DNA of 56,166 bases from Desulfobacterium sp. (GTDB lineage Bacteria; Desulfobacterota; Desulfobacteria; Desulfobacterales; Desulfobacteraceae): the NCBI GenBank assembly GCA_016342325.1, contig JAEINR010000030.1, forward strand, positions 1-56,166. Reading direction: 5' to 3'. The notes below the pieces were generated by a model that was not told where the DNA came from, searched no databases, and saw only the letters and a program-made list of their open reading frames with translations. Of the stretch, positions 31,032-39,790 are shown in pieces (the stretch's first letter is position 1; every line of letters starts with the position of its first letter). A program made the position numbers and the translations under genes.

Positions 31032-34000
31032 TCAAATAGCAGCATCGATGATCTCGAACATCTGCTGGTCCAGATAATTGTTCAAAAACGAGGCGCTGTT
31101 GGTGCAAACCGCAGCACAGGAACCGCACCCCTGGCAGGCCACCGGATCAATCCGGATTTTGCCGGCATCCGAATCAAGGGTCCTTGCGCCATAAACGCAG
31201 GAATCGATGCACCGTTCACACAGGGTGCAGAGGCTGGGCTTGATTCCCGCGGTGACAAGGGAGACACCGGCAGACTTGCTGCTGATCAAGCGAAGGGCTC
31301 CCATGGCGGCGGCCCTGGCTGAGGCCACGCTCTCCTTTGCATCCCTTGGTCCCAGGGCAAGGCCGCAGGCAAACACCCCGCCGTTGACGGCGTCCACGGG
31401 TCTCCATTTGGAATCCGCCGCCTTGAAGAAGCTGTAGTCGTCTACCCGGGCATCAAACAGGGCGGCCAGGGGTTTGATGACTGAAGGAAGAATGCCCGTG
31501 GCAAGCACCACAAGATCGGACCGAATCTCCAGGGTCCGGTCAAGGATGGGTTCGTGCACCTTTACCATGACCCCGTCCGTACCTGAAAGGACTTCAGGCT
31601 GTAGCTCCTGGCTGTAGCGGATAAAGATCACCCCCTTCTCCCTGGCCTCCTTGAAATAGGTTTCAGAAAACCCGTAGGACATCATCTCCCGGTAGAGCAC
31701 ATACACGTCGAGTTCCGGGTTGAGTCGTTTCATTTCAAGGGCGTGTTTCAGGGAGGATTTGCAGCAGATCCTGCTGCAATACTCCCGGGAGTCGTTCCGT
31801 GAGTCCACACACTGGATCATCACGACCACGTTCAGGTTGACAGGATCCATGGTCCCGGCCTTAAGCGCCTGTTCCACCTCCCGATGGGTCATGACAGCAT
31901 CGCTTGTTCCATAACCATAGGCGCTTGTTTCCGCCTCCCTTCCGCCAGTGGCAAGGATCACCGCTCCATGGTCGATTATTTTGCTATCATTGTCGCAAGT
32001 CTTGAGACTTGTGGTATAATTCCCCGGTCCTCCCCTTGAGTCCTCCACAACGGCATTGGTAAAGACCCGGATGCCCGGGTGTTTCTCCACCCGCCGGCAG
32101 GTGTTGTCAAGGAGGCGGCCAAAGTCGTTTCCGGTGATATCTTTCTCAAGCCAGACAAGGTTACCGCCAAGCCGGGACTCCTTTTCCACGATAATTGCCT
32201 CAAACCCGGTATCTGCAACGGAAAGGGCTGCGGTCATGCCCCCCAGTCCCCCTCCCACCACCAACACCGTCGGCACCATGGCGGATGCCCTGGAATTGAG
32301 CCTGTCTGCGTAACGAATCCTGGCAAGACCCATCTTCACCGTGGCAGCAAGGGGTTCCCCTTTTCCAAGATCCGCGAAATCGATGTAGGCAGGATCAAGA
32401 TTCACGGCCTTGGAGATGGCCGCCTTTTTATCCAAAAAAAGCTGGGGAGTGCAGGCAAGAACCAGAATTCGATTGAAGGTTTTTTCGGCAAGGGTTTCAA
32501 GCATCCCGTCCCACCCTTCCCTGGTGCAGATCCGGTCCATGGCCATTACTCCTGAAACATGGACGTCACTTGCTCCCATGGATTTGACTTGCGGTTCAAT
32601 ATCCGGCCCGTTGGCACATTGGCAGAGAATTACACCGATATCGGGTACCTGGGTTGAGACATCCCTGAAACCATTTAACGGTTCTCTCTCTTCATCATGG
32701 GGACTCCTTGCGCCATGGATCACCTTCAGGGCCATGGCCGATGCCGAGGAGGAGTGGATCACGGATTCGCCGATATCCTTCAACCCTGAGGCAGATCCGG
32801 CGGCAAACACTCCAGTCTTGTCGCCCTCCCCAGACAGGGGATCTTCGAAAAAGCCCAAGGGATTGAGACCGATGCCGGTGATTTCCGCAAGCTCTTTGAC
32901 GCTTTTTCCCGGCCGCTGGCCCAGGGAGAGAACCACCATGTCGAACATCTCATCTACGCGAATGCCTGAATCGTCGGTGATATAAAGACTGAGGCCCCCT
33001 GTGTTACGATCGTAGCGAACCGAATGGGGGCGCGCCCTTTTCAGGATCACGCCATACTCGTTCTCTGCCCGCCTGCGATAGGCCTCGAATTCCTTGCTGA
33101 AACAGCGCATGTCCATATAATAGATCACGGTTTCAATTGTTTGCCTGGAGCGTTTCCTCACAAGGACCGCCTCCTTCAGGGCGATCATGCAGCAGACCGA
33201 GGAGCAGGCCGGGAACTCCAGATCCCTTGATCCCACACACTGGATCCAGGCCATGCGGCTGGGCACCTGGCCGTCGGAGGGGCGTTTAAGCGATCCGTTA
33301 AAGGGGCCTGTCCCGCTTAAAATCCGCTCAAGCTCGATGTTGGAGACCACATCCTTAAGCGCCTTGTACCCAAAGGTGTTGACCCCGGAAAGGGGATCGT
33401 AATAGTCAATGCCGCAAGCTAGCACCACCGCCCCGACATCCATCTCCACAAGGGTTCGAGGAATCTTCAGCTCCAGCCTGTCTTCACCTGGAAGATAGAT
33501 GGCGCCAAAGGGGCAGACCGTTTCGCACTCGCCGCAGAGGGTGCAGTGATCCATGTCAATGGTATAGATGTTGGGGATGGCGTGGGGAACGGGCAGGTGA
33601 ACGGCCTTTGTTGTGGAAAGGCCCTGGTTAAAGGGATCGGGGATGGTTACGGGACACACCTCGGAACATCTGTTGCACCCGGTGCACAGCTTGGGATCGA
33701 TGATGGAGGGCTCGGTCTCCAGGATTGCCCGGTATTTGCCTGCTTCGCCCTCAAGCCCCTTCAGGGTTGTGGAGAGCATGAGATCAATCCCCCCATGGAC
33801 AAGGCCTTTCCTGAGGCATGCCTGGAGGCAGGTGTCCCTGTCTGCCATGGGAAGCAGCCGGCACATGCCGCACCCGTCCGAGGGGAACTGATATTCCAGC
33901 TTGGAAAGCACCCCTCCCATGTGGGGGGCCGCGTCGATCAAGGTCACGTCACAGCCGGTTTCCGCAAGATCCAGAGCTGATCTGATCCCGCTGATGCCGG

Positions 34001-34037
34001 CGCCAACAACCAATGCTCTTCCCTGTTTCTCACCCAT
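31032..34037 (-). CDS. hdrA: tandem HdrA-like flavin/iron-sulfur protein
   Basis: A 1001-aa protein with two HdrA-like halves. The first FAD motif is VVGAGISGIRSALDLAETG at residue 9, followed by two ferredoxin motifs (CTGCNRCSEVCPV near 118, CTLCGECETVCPFG near 168). A second complete FAD motif, VLVVGGGLGGMTAALSVADTG, begins near 590, and the C-terminus carries CTLCERCIDSCVYG and CQGCGSCAAVCTNSA. HdrA is the flavin centre where electrons are split or merged in HdrABC complexes; here two flavin sites in one chain could replace an HdrA dimer. Usual HdrA is about 650 aa. It lies between the FrhB-like gene and hdrC, both within 10 nt. Confidence 0.9.
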   Translation of the reverse strand: MGEKQGRALVVGAGISGIRSALDLAETGCDVTLIDAAPHMGGVLSKLEYQFPSDGCGMCRLLPMADRDTCLQACLRKGLVHGGIDLMLSTTLKGLEGEAGKYRAILETEPSIIDPKLCTGCNRCSEVCPVTIPDPFNQGLSTTKAVHLPVPHAIPNIYTIDMDHCTLCGECETVCPFGAIYLPGEDRLELKIPRTLVEMDVGAVVLACGIDYYDPLSGVNTFGYKALKDVVSNIELERILSGTGPFNGSLKRPSDGQVPSRMAWIQCVGSRDLEFPACSSVCCMIALKEAVLVRKRSRQTIETVIYYMDMRCFSKEFEAYRRRAENEYGVILKRARPHSVRYDRNTGGLSLYITDDSGIRVDEMFDMVVLSLGQRPGKSVKELAEITGIGLNPLGFFEDPLSGEGDKTGVFAAGSASGLKDIGESVIHSSSASAMALKVIHGARSPHDEEREPLNGFRDVSTQVPDIGVILCQCANGPDIEPQVKSMGASDVHVSGVMAMDRICTREGWDGMLETLAEKTFNRILVLACTPQLFLDKKAAISKAVNLDPAYIDFADLGKGEPLAATVKMGLARIRYADRLNSRASAMVPTVLVVGGGLGGMTAALSVADTGFEAIIVEKESRLGGNLVWLEKDITGNDFGRLLDNTCRRVEKHPGIRVFTNAVVEDSRGGPGNYTTSLKTCDNDSKIIDHGAVILATGGREAETSAYGYGTSDAVMTHREVEQALKAGTMDPVNLNVVVMIQCVDSRNDSREYCSRICCKSSLKHALEMKRLNPELDVYVLYREMMSYGFSETYFKEAREKGVIFIRYSQELQPEVLSGTDGVMVKVHEPILDRTLEIRSDLVVLATGILPSVIKPLAALFDARVDDYSFFKAADSKWRPVDAVNGGVFACGLALGPRDAKESVASARAAAMGALRLISSKSAGVSLVTAGIKPSLCTLCERCIDSCVYGARTLDSDAGKIRIDPVACQGCGSCAAVCTNSASFLNNYLDQQMFEIIDAAI

Positions 34038-34046
34038 AATCCCCTC

Positions 34047-35189
34047 TCATATCCCTGTGACATCCTGAAACTCGTCCTCAAAAAACACAGACAAGGGAAA
34101 CGGATCGTCCATGCTCTTGCCTGCCTCATAACCGAACCCCTGCTGAACACCTTTCCCCACGGCCGTGAACAACTCGGCCACCCTGATGTCGTTGGGGCAT
34201 GCGTTGGAGCACTGGCCACACCCCACACAGGAGAGTCCCATGTGGATCATCCGGGTCAGATGGAAAAATACCGTGTCCATGGGCATGCGAAGGGTTCCCT
34301 TGTTCTTTGCCCAGGCAGCATATTGAAACGGCTCGTAATCAAACACGTCGGTGTTGAACACGCACTCCCTGCAGAAACAGACCGGGCAGGCCACCCGGCA
34401 GTTGTAACAGTTGACGCAGGAAGCAAGATAGTTCCCAAGCCCCGCCATGGTTGCTGTCTTGCCGGCGAGATCCTCAAACACCTTTTTTGCGGCCTCTTTT
34501 TTCCGTTGGAGCACCTCCTTGACCGTATCTGCCCGTGTCCCAGGTAGGGATTTTACCTCAAATGCCTTCCCCATGATGAGCTCCCTGCCCCGGTCCGTAC
34601 CCGCAAACACGCCTAAGGCCCCGGGATCGTGGTCAAGCAGAGTGATGCAGAGGTCGGCGTTTTCCGGAAACGGCCCTGTGCAGATTCTACATGAGGTTGA
34701 AAGCTGCTTGTCGGTGTCATCGTCAAGCTTTGATCCCAGCCGCTGTTCCATGAACCCAAGGGTTTTTGCTTTGCCTTCGGCTGCTTTGCCTTCGGCTCCC
34801 GTCCGGTTGTATTCTCGGTTGGGATAGGCCCCGGCACAGTCAAAAGAGATGGTGATGAGATTGTCCATGGTGGCCTGCTTGATCTTCACAAGTTCCACCA
34901 GGGCTCTCAGCTCGCAGGGGCGCAGCACTGCGGCGATGATTTCGTTGGAATGTTTCTTGGTCAGCTTTGACACAAGCTTTGCCGAATTAAGTGGAAAACA
35001 GGGGGCAAAGGGATCCGCCCCTTCAAGCTCCCCGGGATCTGAAACAAGGGTCGGCATCAACACATGGGTGGTGGAGTGGCGGACGGGAACGAGCATTGAG
35101 GTGACGCTGCTTGTTTCAAACACAGAGGCGAGAAGCTTTTGCACACTATCCAGCCAGTTGGTTCCACGGATCTCATAGGTCTCTTCCAT
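34047..35189 (-). CDS. FrhB/FdhB-like electron-input subunit
   Basis: A 380-aa protein of the F420-hydrogenase/dehydrogenase beta-subunit family. Visible: LRPCELRALVEL near 90, STSCRICTGP near 165, a ferredoxin-like cluster region CVNCYNCRVACPVCFCREC near 258 and another 4Fe-4S motif CVGCGQCSNACPND near 318. Such subunits bind flavin and connect a hydride donor (F420, formate dehydrogenase or NADH in different organisms) to HdrA/MvhD. A 15-nt direct duplication (34768-34797) gives the small GAEGKAAEGKA stretch near 130. No hydrogenase or formate dehydrogenase catalytic subunit is in the window, so the donor must come from elsewhere or be NAD(P)H through the GltD module next door. Confidence 0.87.
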   Translation of the reverse strand: MEETYEIRGTNWLDSVQKLLASVFETSSVTSMLVPVRHSTTHVLMPTLVSDPGELEGADPFAPCFPLNSAKLVSKLTKKHSNEIIAAVLRPCELRALVELVKIKQATMDNLITISFDCAGAYPNREYNRTGAEGKAAEGKAKTLGFMEQRLGSKLDDDTDKQLSTSCRICTGPFPENADLCITLLDHDPGALGVFAGTDRGRELIMGKAFEVKSLPGTRADTVKEVLQRKKEAAKKVFEDLAGKTATMAGLGNYLASCVNCYNCRVACPVCFCRECVFNTDVFDYEPFQYAAWAKNKGTLRMPMDTVFFHLTRMIHMGLSCVGCGQCSNACPNDIRVAELFTAVGKGVQQGFGYEAGKSMDDPFPLSVFFEDEFQDVTGI

Positions 35190-35199
35190 CGGGTTCCCC

Positions 35200-35622
35200 C
35201 TAAATTACCAGTTTCATGTCTGAAACAGCAGGTCCCAGCTCCTTGATTTCGGCCACCATGGTATGGATCACCTTGGCGAATTCAATGCCGTCGCTGGCCC
35301 CGATCCAGGTGAGGCGCAACCGCTCTCTATCGATGCCGAATCGTCCCAGGATCCCATGGAGCAGCCGGACCCTGCGCCTGGCCTTGTAGTTGCCGTTGAT
35401 GTAGTGGCAGTCCCCCGGATGACAGCCGCTCACCAGCACGGCATCGGCCCCGGATAAAAACGCCTTGACCACATATTTCGGGTCCACCATGCCCGTGCAC
35501 ATCACCCGTATCAGCCTCACATTGGGAGGATACTTCTGTCGGCTGGTTCCGGCAAGATCCGCAGCAGTATAGGTGCACCAATTGCAGACAAATGCGATGA
35601 TCGTGGGTTCAAAACGCTCCAT
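35200..35622 (-). CDS. mvhD: MvhD-type iron-sulfur subunit
   Basis: A 140-aa protein of the MvhD/VhuD family, which carries a 2Fe-2S cluster and connects a hydrogenase or dehydrogenase to HdrA. Conserved cysteines are in FVCNWCTYTAADLAG near 12, VMCTGMVDP near 40 and VSGCHPGDCHY near 64. It sits between the HdrA-GltD fusion and the FrhB-like gene, 10 nt from the latter, which fits a role as the electron wire between them. Confidence 0.92.
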   Translation of the reverse strand: MERFEPTIIAFVCNWCTYTAADLAGTSRQKYPPNVRLIRVMCTGMVDPKYVVKAFLSGADAVLVSGCHPGDCHYINGNYKARRRVRLLHGILGRFGIDRERLRLTWIGASDGIEFAKVIHTMVAEIKELGPAVSDMKLVI

Positions 35623-35663
35623 CCCTCTCCTCCTTGTTCTCTTCGTTTGGGGTCTTTGTGGGT

Positions 35664-38600
35664 CTAAATGCCCAAACGGTTAACGCTGTCCAGTACTCCG
35701 GAAAGCTCTGCAAACAGCTGTTTTTCATTGAAGTGCCTCACCTGGGCGGCGCCACTTGGGCAAAATCCCGAGCAGGAGCCGCACCCCTTGCAGAGTGCCT
35801 CATTAACCACGGATACCCCCCGACGCTCATCAAAACCAATGGCCGTGTAGGGGCAGAGCCCGATGCAGGTTTTGCACCCTGCACAGATGTTTGCATCGAT
35901 ATGGGAGACCGTGGAGGAGACCGTGACATCCCCCCGGCAGGCGAGTTGGAGGGACTTTGCCGCCGCCCCCGACGCCTGGGCCACGGTGTCCGGGATATCC
36001 TTGGGTCCCTGGCAGGCCCCGGCAATGAACACCCCGTCCGTTGCCGTGTTCAAGGGACCAAGCTTGGGATGCTCCTCAAGAAAGAACCCGTCCGAGCCCT
36101 GGCTGATGCCGAGGATCCGTCCCACCTCCCTTGCATCCGTTCTTGCCTCCATGGCCGTGCAGAGCACCACCATGTCCACGGGAACCCGGACCCGCTCCCC
36201 CAAAAGGGTGTCTTCGGCAAGAACGATGAGTTTGCCCTCTTCGTTGGCAGATTCGGCCCTGTCCGTGATCTCCGCCACCTTTCCCCGGACAAAAATAGTC
36301 CCTTCGCCCTGGCACTTGGCGTAGAACGCCTCATACCCCTTTCCAAAGCAACGCATGTCGATGTAAAAATTGTAGACAAGGGCGTCATGGCCCGCTTTTT
36401 CATGGACAAGGTGGCCGTATTTCAGGGCATACATGCAGCAGACCCTGGAGCAGTACTCGTGATGGTTCACGTCCCTGCTGCCGATGCAGTGGAGAATGGC
36501 CACGCTCTTGGGGGTCTTTGAGAGGTTCCCGTCCCGGTCCCGGATGAGAATGTTACCCCCGGTGGGGCCTGTGGCGTTGCTCAACCGCTCGAACTCTAGG
36601 TTGGTGAACACGTTGGGATAGCGGCCGTAACCGTACTGCTTCACGGGCGAGGGATCCATGGGGTCGAACCCCGTTGCCGTGATGATGCTCCCCACCTTGA
36701 TATCCACGATCTCGTCCGCCATGGCGTGGTCCACGGCCCCTGGCTGGCATGCATCCACGCAAAGCCGGCATTCGCAGCACCCGCCGCAGTTGATGCACCG
36801 GTCTGCCTCCTTTTGTGCCCATTCTTCGGACAATCCCTGGTCCACCTCGTCAAAGCTTTTTTTCCGGATCCCGGGATCGAGGAAAAGGGGTTCAACCCTT
36901 GGCAGGATATTGGGAGGGTCCGGCAGGGGGGCAAATTCGTGGCCCCGCTGCTCCCTCTCCATATCCCCAGCCGTAAATCCTTGGAACGCTTCTTGGTTCA
37001 GGTATTGCGCCATGGCCGCAACCACCCGGTGACCTGCTGCCACGGCCTCGATCACCGTTGCAGGCCCAGTCACGGCATCCCCTGCGGCAAAGACGCCGGG
37101 GATGCTTGTCTCCATGGTTTGAAAATCCACCCCCACCGTTCCCCAGGAGGTGAGGGCAAACGTCCCTTCCATTCCCGTAAGATCGAGGCCCTGGCCGATG
37201 GCGGTCACGATGGTGTCGCAATCCACCCGGAACTCACTGTTCTCCATTGGAACAGGCCTGCGCCTTCCACTATTATCCGGGGGGCCGAGCTGGTTTTCCA
37301 AGCACTCCATGGCCTGAACCCTTCCCTGGGAGGCGATCACCCGTTTGGGGCTCGCAAGGGTGAGGAACTCGATCCCCTCCTCCATGGCACCCTTAATCTC
37401 CTCCTTGTCCGCCGGCATTTCAGCTTCTGACCTGCGGTAAATCACGATGACCTTTTGAGCGCCCAGCCGGACCGCCACCCGGGCGGCATCCATGGCAACG
37501 TTTCCCCCGCCGATCACGGCCACGGTTTGCCCGACCTTTTCTTTCTGCCCGCTGTTAACGGATCTTAGGAAATCAACGGCATCGATGACCCCGGTGCTGT
37601 CTTCGTTTTCAATGCCAAGCCTTACGGGCAAATGGGTGCCAAGCCCCAGGAACACGGCATCAAACCCGTCCCCTTTAAGGCTATCCAGGGTAAAATCCCG
37701 GCCCAGGGCCGTGTTGGTCTCAAGCCCGATGCCGATGCTTAAGATATGGTCGATCTCCCGGTCAAGGACCAAGGGGGGCAGCCGGTAATCCGGGATCCCC
37801 CACCTCAGCATACCGCCGGGCTTGTCCCGTGCTTCAAACAGGGTCACCTTGAACCCCTTTTGCCTGAGGTAGTAGGCAACGGTCAATCCGGCGGGTCCGG
37901 AACCCACCACGGCAACCCGCTGTTCCTTCTCTTCATCCACGGTCACCGGCACCCGGGAGAGATCGCCCCTGTCCGCGGCGACCCGCTTGAGATCCCGGAT
38001 GCTGACAGCCGAGTCCACAAGGGCCCGCCTGCAGTCATTCTCGCAAGGGTGGGGGCAGACCCGGCCAAGAACCCCCGGCAAAGGCAACCGCTCCATGATA
38101 AGGTTCAGGGCCTGCTGATAGTTTCCGAGTTTCACCATCTGCACATAGCCCTGGACATTGGTTCCGGCGGGACAGGCGGTTCTGCACGGCGGGATGGCTC
38201 GTTTATCGATGGCAAAGGTGATGGGAACGGCCTGGGGAAAGGATCGATAAATCGCCTTTCGCGAAAGAAGGCCCACATCCCAGGCGCTTGGCATGGAAAC
38301 CGGACAGACCGAGGAACACTCGGAACACCCCGTGCACTTCTCGTTAACGTATCGGGCCTGTTTTCTAACTTTAACCGTGTAGTTTCCGATATACCCTGAG
38401 ACTTCCTCGATGCGGCTCAACGTCATGAGGTGGATGTTGGGATTCTGGGCAGTCTCCACCATCTTGGGGGTACCGATGCAGGCAGCACAGTCCAGGGTGG
38501 GAAAGGTCTTGTCAAACTGGAGCATGTGGCCCCCGATGGTGGTATCCTTTTCCACAAGCCAGGCCTTTAACCCGGCGTTGCCGATGTCGATGGCCGCCTG

Positions 38601-39062
38601 CATCCCTGCAATGCCGGCGCCGACAACCAGAATGTCCGGATGGATGGGAACCGTTCTCGACTCAAGGGCCTGGTGGAAGTTGACCCGATTGAGGGCTGCG
38701 GCACTCAGGGTCATGGCCTTGAGGGTGGCACTGTCCCTGTCGTCCGTGACCCAGGAGACCTGCTCCCTGACCGAGGCCATCTGAAAATTGTAGGGATTCA
38801 TGCCCGCCCGCATGCAAGTGCTCTGGAAGGTCTTCTCATGGAGCCTTGGCGAGCAGGAGGCCACGACCACCCGGTTGAGTCCGAATTCCCTGATATCCTT
38901 CTCGATGAGTTCCTGACCGGGATCGGAACACATGAACTTGTAGTCCCTTGCCACCACCACGTTCTGGACGGATCGGGCATAGTCTGCAACCTCGTCCACC
39001 CGCACCATTCCAGCAATGTTGATACCGCAATGACAGACATAGAATCCGGTTCTGATGGCCAT
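35664..39062 (-). CDS. HdrA with an inserted GltD-like NAD(P)H module
   Basis: A 1132-aa fusion. Residues about 1-285 are HdrA N-terminal (CHCGINIAG near 10, the FAD motif VVGAGIAGMQAAIDIGNAG near 145, CTGCSECSSVCPV near 243). Residues about 290-760 are a complete GltD/NfnB-like module: CRTACPAGTNVQGYV and CPHPCENDCRR near 292-345, FAD motif VAVVGSGPAGLTVAYYL near 388, and NAD(P) motif VAVIGGGNVAMDAARVA near 510. HdrA then resumes (CINCGGCCECRLCVDACQPG near 775) and ends with two ferredoxin motifs (CAGCKTCIGLCPY, CKGCGSCSGFCPSG). The insertion is inside HdrA, not at an end. NAD(P)H probably enters here and its electrons reach the HdrA flavin, making this an NAD(P)H-linked confurcating complex. 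Confidence 0.9.
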   Translation of the reverse strand: MAIRTGFYVCHCGINIAGMVRVDEVADYARSVQNVVVARDYKFMCSDPGQELIEKDIREFGLNRVVVASCSPRLHEKTFQSTCMRAGMNPYNFQMASVREQVSWVTDDRDSATLKAMTLSAAALNRVNFHQALESRTVPIHPDILVVGAGIAGMQAAIDIGNAGLKAWLVEKDTTIGGHMLQFDKTFPTLDCAACIGTPKMVETAQNPNIHLMTLSRIEEVSGYIGNYTVKVRKQARYVNEKCTGCSECSSVCPVSMPSAWDVGLLSRKAIYRSFPQAVPITFAIDKRAIPPCRTACPAGTNVQGYVQMVKLGNYQQALNLIMERLPLPGVLGRVCPHPCENDCRRALVDSAVSIRDLKRVAADRGDLSRVPVTVDEEKEQRVAVVGSGPAGLTVAYYLRQKGFKVTLFEARDKPGGMLRWGIPDYRLPPLVLDREIDHILSIGIGLETNTALGRDFTLDSLKGDGFDAVFLGLGTHLPVRLGIENEDSTGVIDAVDFLRSVNSGQKEKVGQTVAVIGGGNVAMDAARVAVRLGAQKVIVIYRRSEAEMPADKEEIKGAMEEGIEFLTLASPKRVIASQGRVQAMECLENQLGPPDNSGRRRPVPMENSEFRVDCDTIVTAIGQGLDLTGMEGTFALTSWGTVGVDFQTMETSIPGVFAAGDAVTGPATVIEAVAAGHRVVAAMAQYLNQEAFQGFTAGDMEREQRGHEFAPLPDPPNILPRVEPLFLDPGIRKKSFDEVDQGLSEEWAQKEADRCINCGGCCECRLCVDACQPGAVDHAMADEIVDIKVGSIITATGFDPMDPSPVKQYGYGRYPNVFTNLEFERLSNATGPTGGNILIRDRDGNLSKTPKSVAILHCIGSRDVNHHEYCSRVCCMYALKYGHLVHEKAGHDALVYNFYIDMRCFGKGYEAFYAKCQGEGTIFVRGKVAEITDRAESANEEGKLIVLAEDTLLGERVRVPVDMVVLCTAMEARTDAREVGRILGISQGSDGFFLEEHPKLGPLNTATDGVFIAGACQGPKDIPDTVAQASGAAAKSLQLACRGDVTVSSTVSHIDANICAGCKTCIGLCPYTAIGFDERRGVSVVNEALCKGCGSCSGFCPSGAAQVRHFNEKQLFAELSGVLDSVNRLGI

Positions 39063-39104
39063 GTTACCCTCCCTTCTTTGTATCCGTAGAACCGGTTTAC
39101 CGGT

Positions 39105-39497
39105 TCAGGGTGTTAATCCGGTTTGCCGGTTTAGGGTGTTGATAAGGTAAAGAAGCTCGTCCTCCTGAAGGGGTTTCTCCAGAAAAGGAAGCAGAGAAGC
39201 CTCTTTCAGGCCGTTGTGGGCATGGATAAGCCTGTTGCGAAAAAAAATCGATTTCAACGGAATGGGGGAAATAAAAATCACCGGCAGCGTCATATCGCAA
39301 CCGCAGAAAGACAGCGCCCCCTCTTCCGGAAGCATGGCATCCACGATCATCAGGTCGGGACAGCAGGATTGCTTCTTACAGGTTCCGTCCTCAATCCCCT
39401 CGGCACAGTGGACGATAAATCCGCGATTTGTCAAAAGAGTTCTCAGGAAAGCCCTTGTTTCAGCCTCCTGGTCGACGATAAGAATGGAACATGCCAT
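39105..39497 (-). CDS. single-domain response regulator receiver
   Basis: A 130-aa CheY-like receiver without output domain: SILIVDQEAETRAFLRTLL at the start, the phospho-acceptor Asp in PDLMIVDAMLPEEG near residue 49, and Lys in FLEKPLQEDELL near 112. No histidine kinase is in the window. The frame extends 28 codons upstream, but the ATG at 39497 follows GGGAGACGGAG and matches the family N-terminus. It is the first gene of the Hdr operon, 42 nt before the HdrA-GltD gene, and about 60 nt downstream of the probable sigma-54 transcription start. Confidence 0.8.
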   Translation of the reverse strand: MACSILIVDQEAETRAFLRTLLTNRGFIVHCAEGIEDGTCKKQSCCPDLMIVDAMLPEEGALSFCGCDMTLPVIFISPIPLKSIFFRNRLIHAHNGLKEASLLPFLEKPLQEDELLYLINTLNRQTGLTP

Positions 39498-39570
39498 GGC
39501 TCCGTCTCCCTGTGGGTGAAGGTTTCTCGTGGCCGGCTTTGTTCTCTGATGTGCTCTGATGATGATCAAC

Positions 39571-39585
39571 GCACTATCCATGCCA
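39571..39585 (-). promoter_or_regulatory. sigma-54 (-24/-12) promoter of the Hdr operon
   Basis: The minus strand reads TGGCATG-GATA-GTGC, matching TGGCACG-N4-TTGC with two substitutions and with the essential GG and GC at the right distance. Transcription would start near 39559, giving a ~60-nt leader before the receiver gene. A sigma-54 activator gene ends 206 nt upstream. Confidence 0.72.
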
Positions 39586-39759
39586 ACACTTCAAAATTGG
39601 AGACGAATTTCGCCAAGCACCCTGGTTTCCGGTGCTCCGGCAAGGAGAGAGGGTCTTGGGGACAGACCCGGTAATGAACCAGAATCATAAATTATTGAAA
39701 CATCCATGCAACATATCAAAGAGACAACCCTGGAGAGCACTTTGATATAGGATCAAACA

Positions 39760-39790
39760 TGTTGCGCAACACTATTGCAACGACGTTGCA
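39760..39790. promoter_or_regulatory. upstream activator sites for the sigma-54 promoter
   Basis: Two perfect palindromes lie 4 nt apart: TGTTGCGCAACA (39760-39771) and TGCAACG-A-CGTTGCA (39776-39790). They share the half-site TTGC/GCAA; a further ATGCAACAT half-site is near 39709. They are ~175-220 nt upstream of the -24/-12 site, the usual distance for enhancer-binding proteins, and directly abut the stop codon of the activator gene. Confidence 0.7.
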
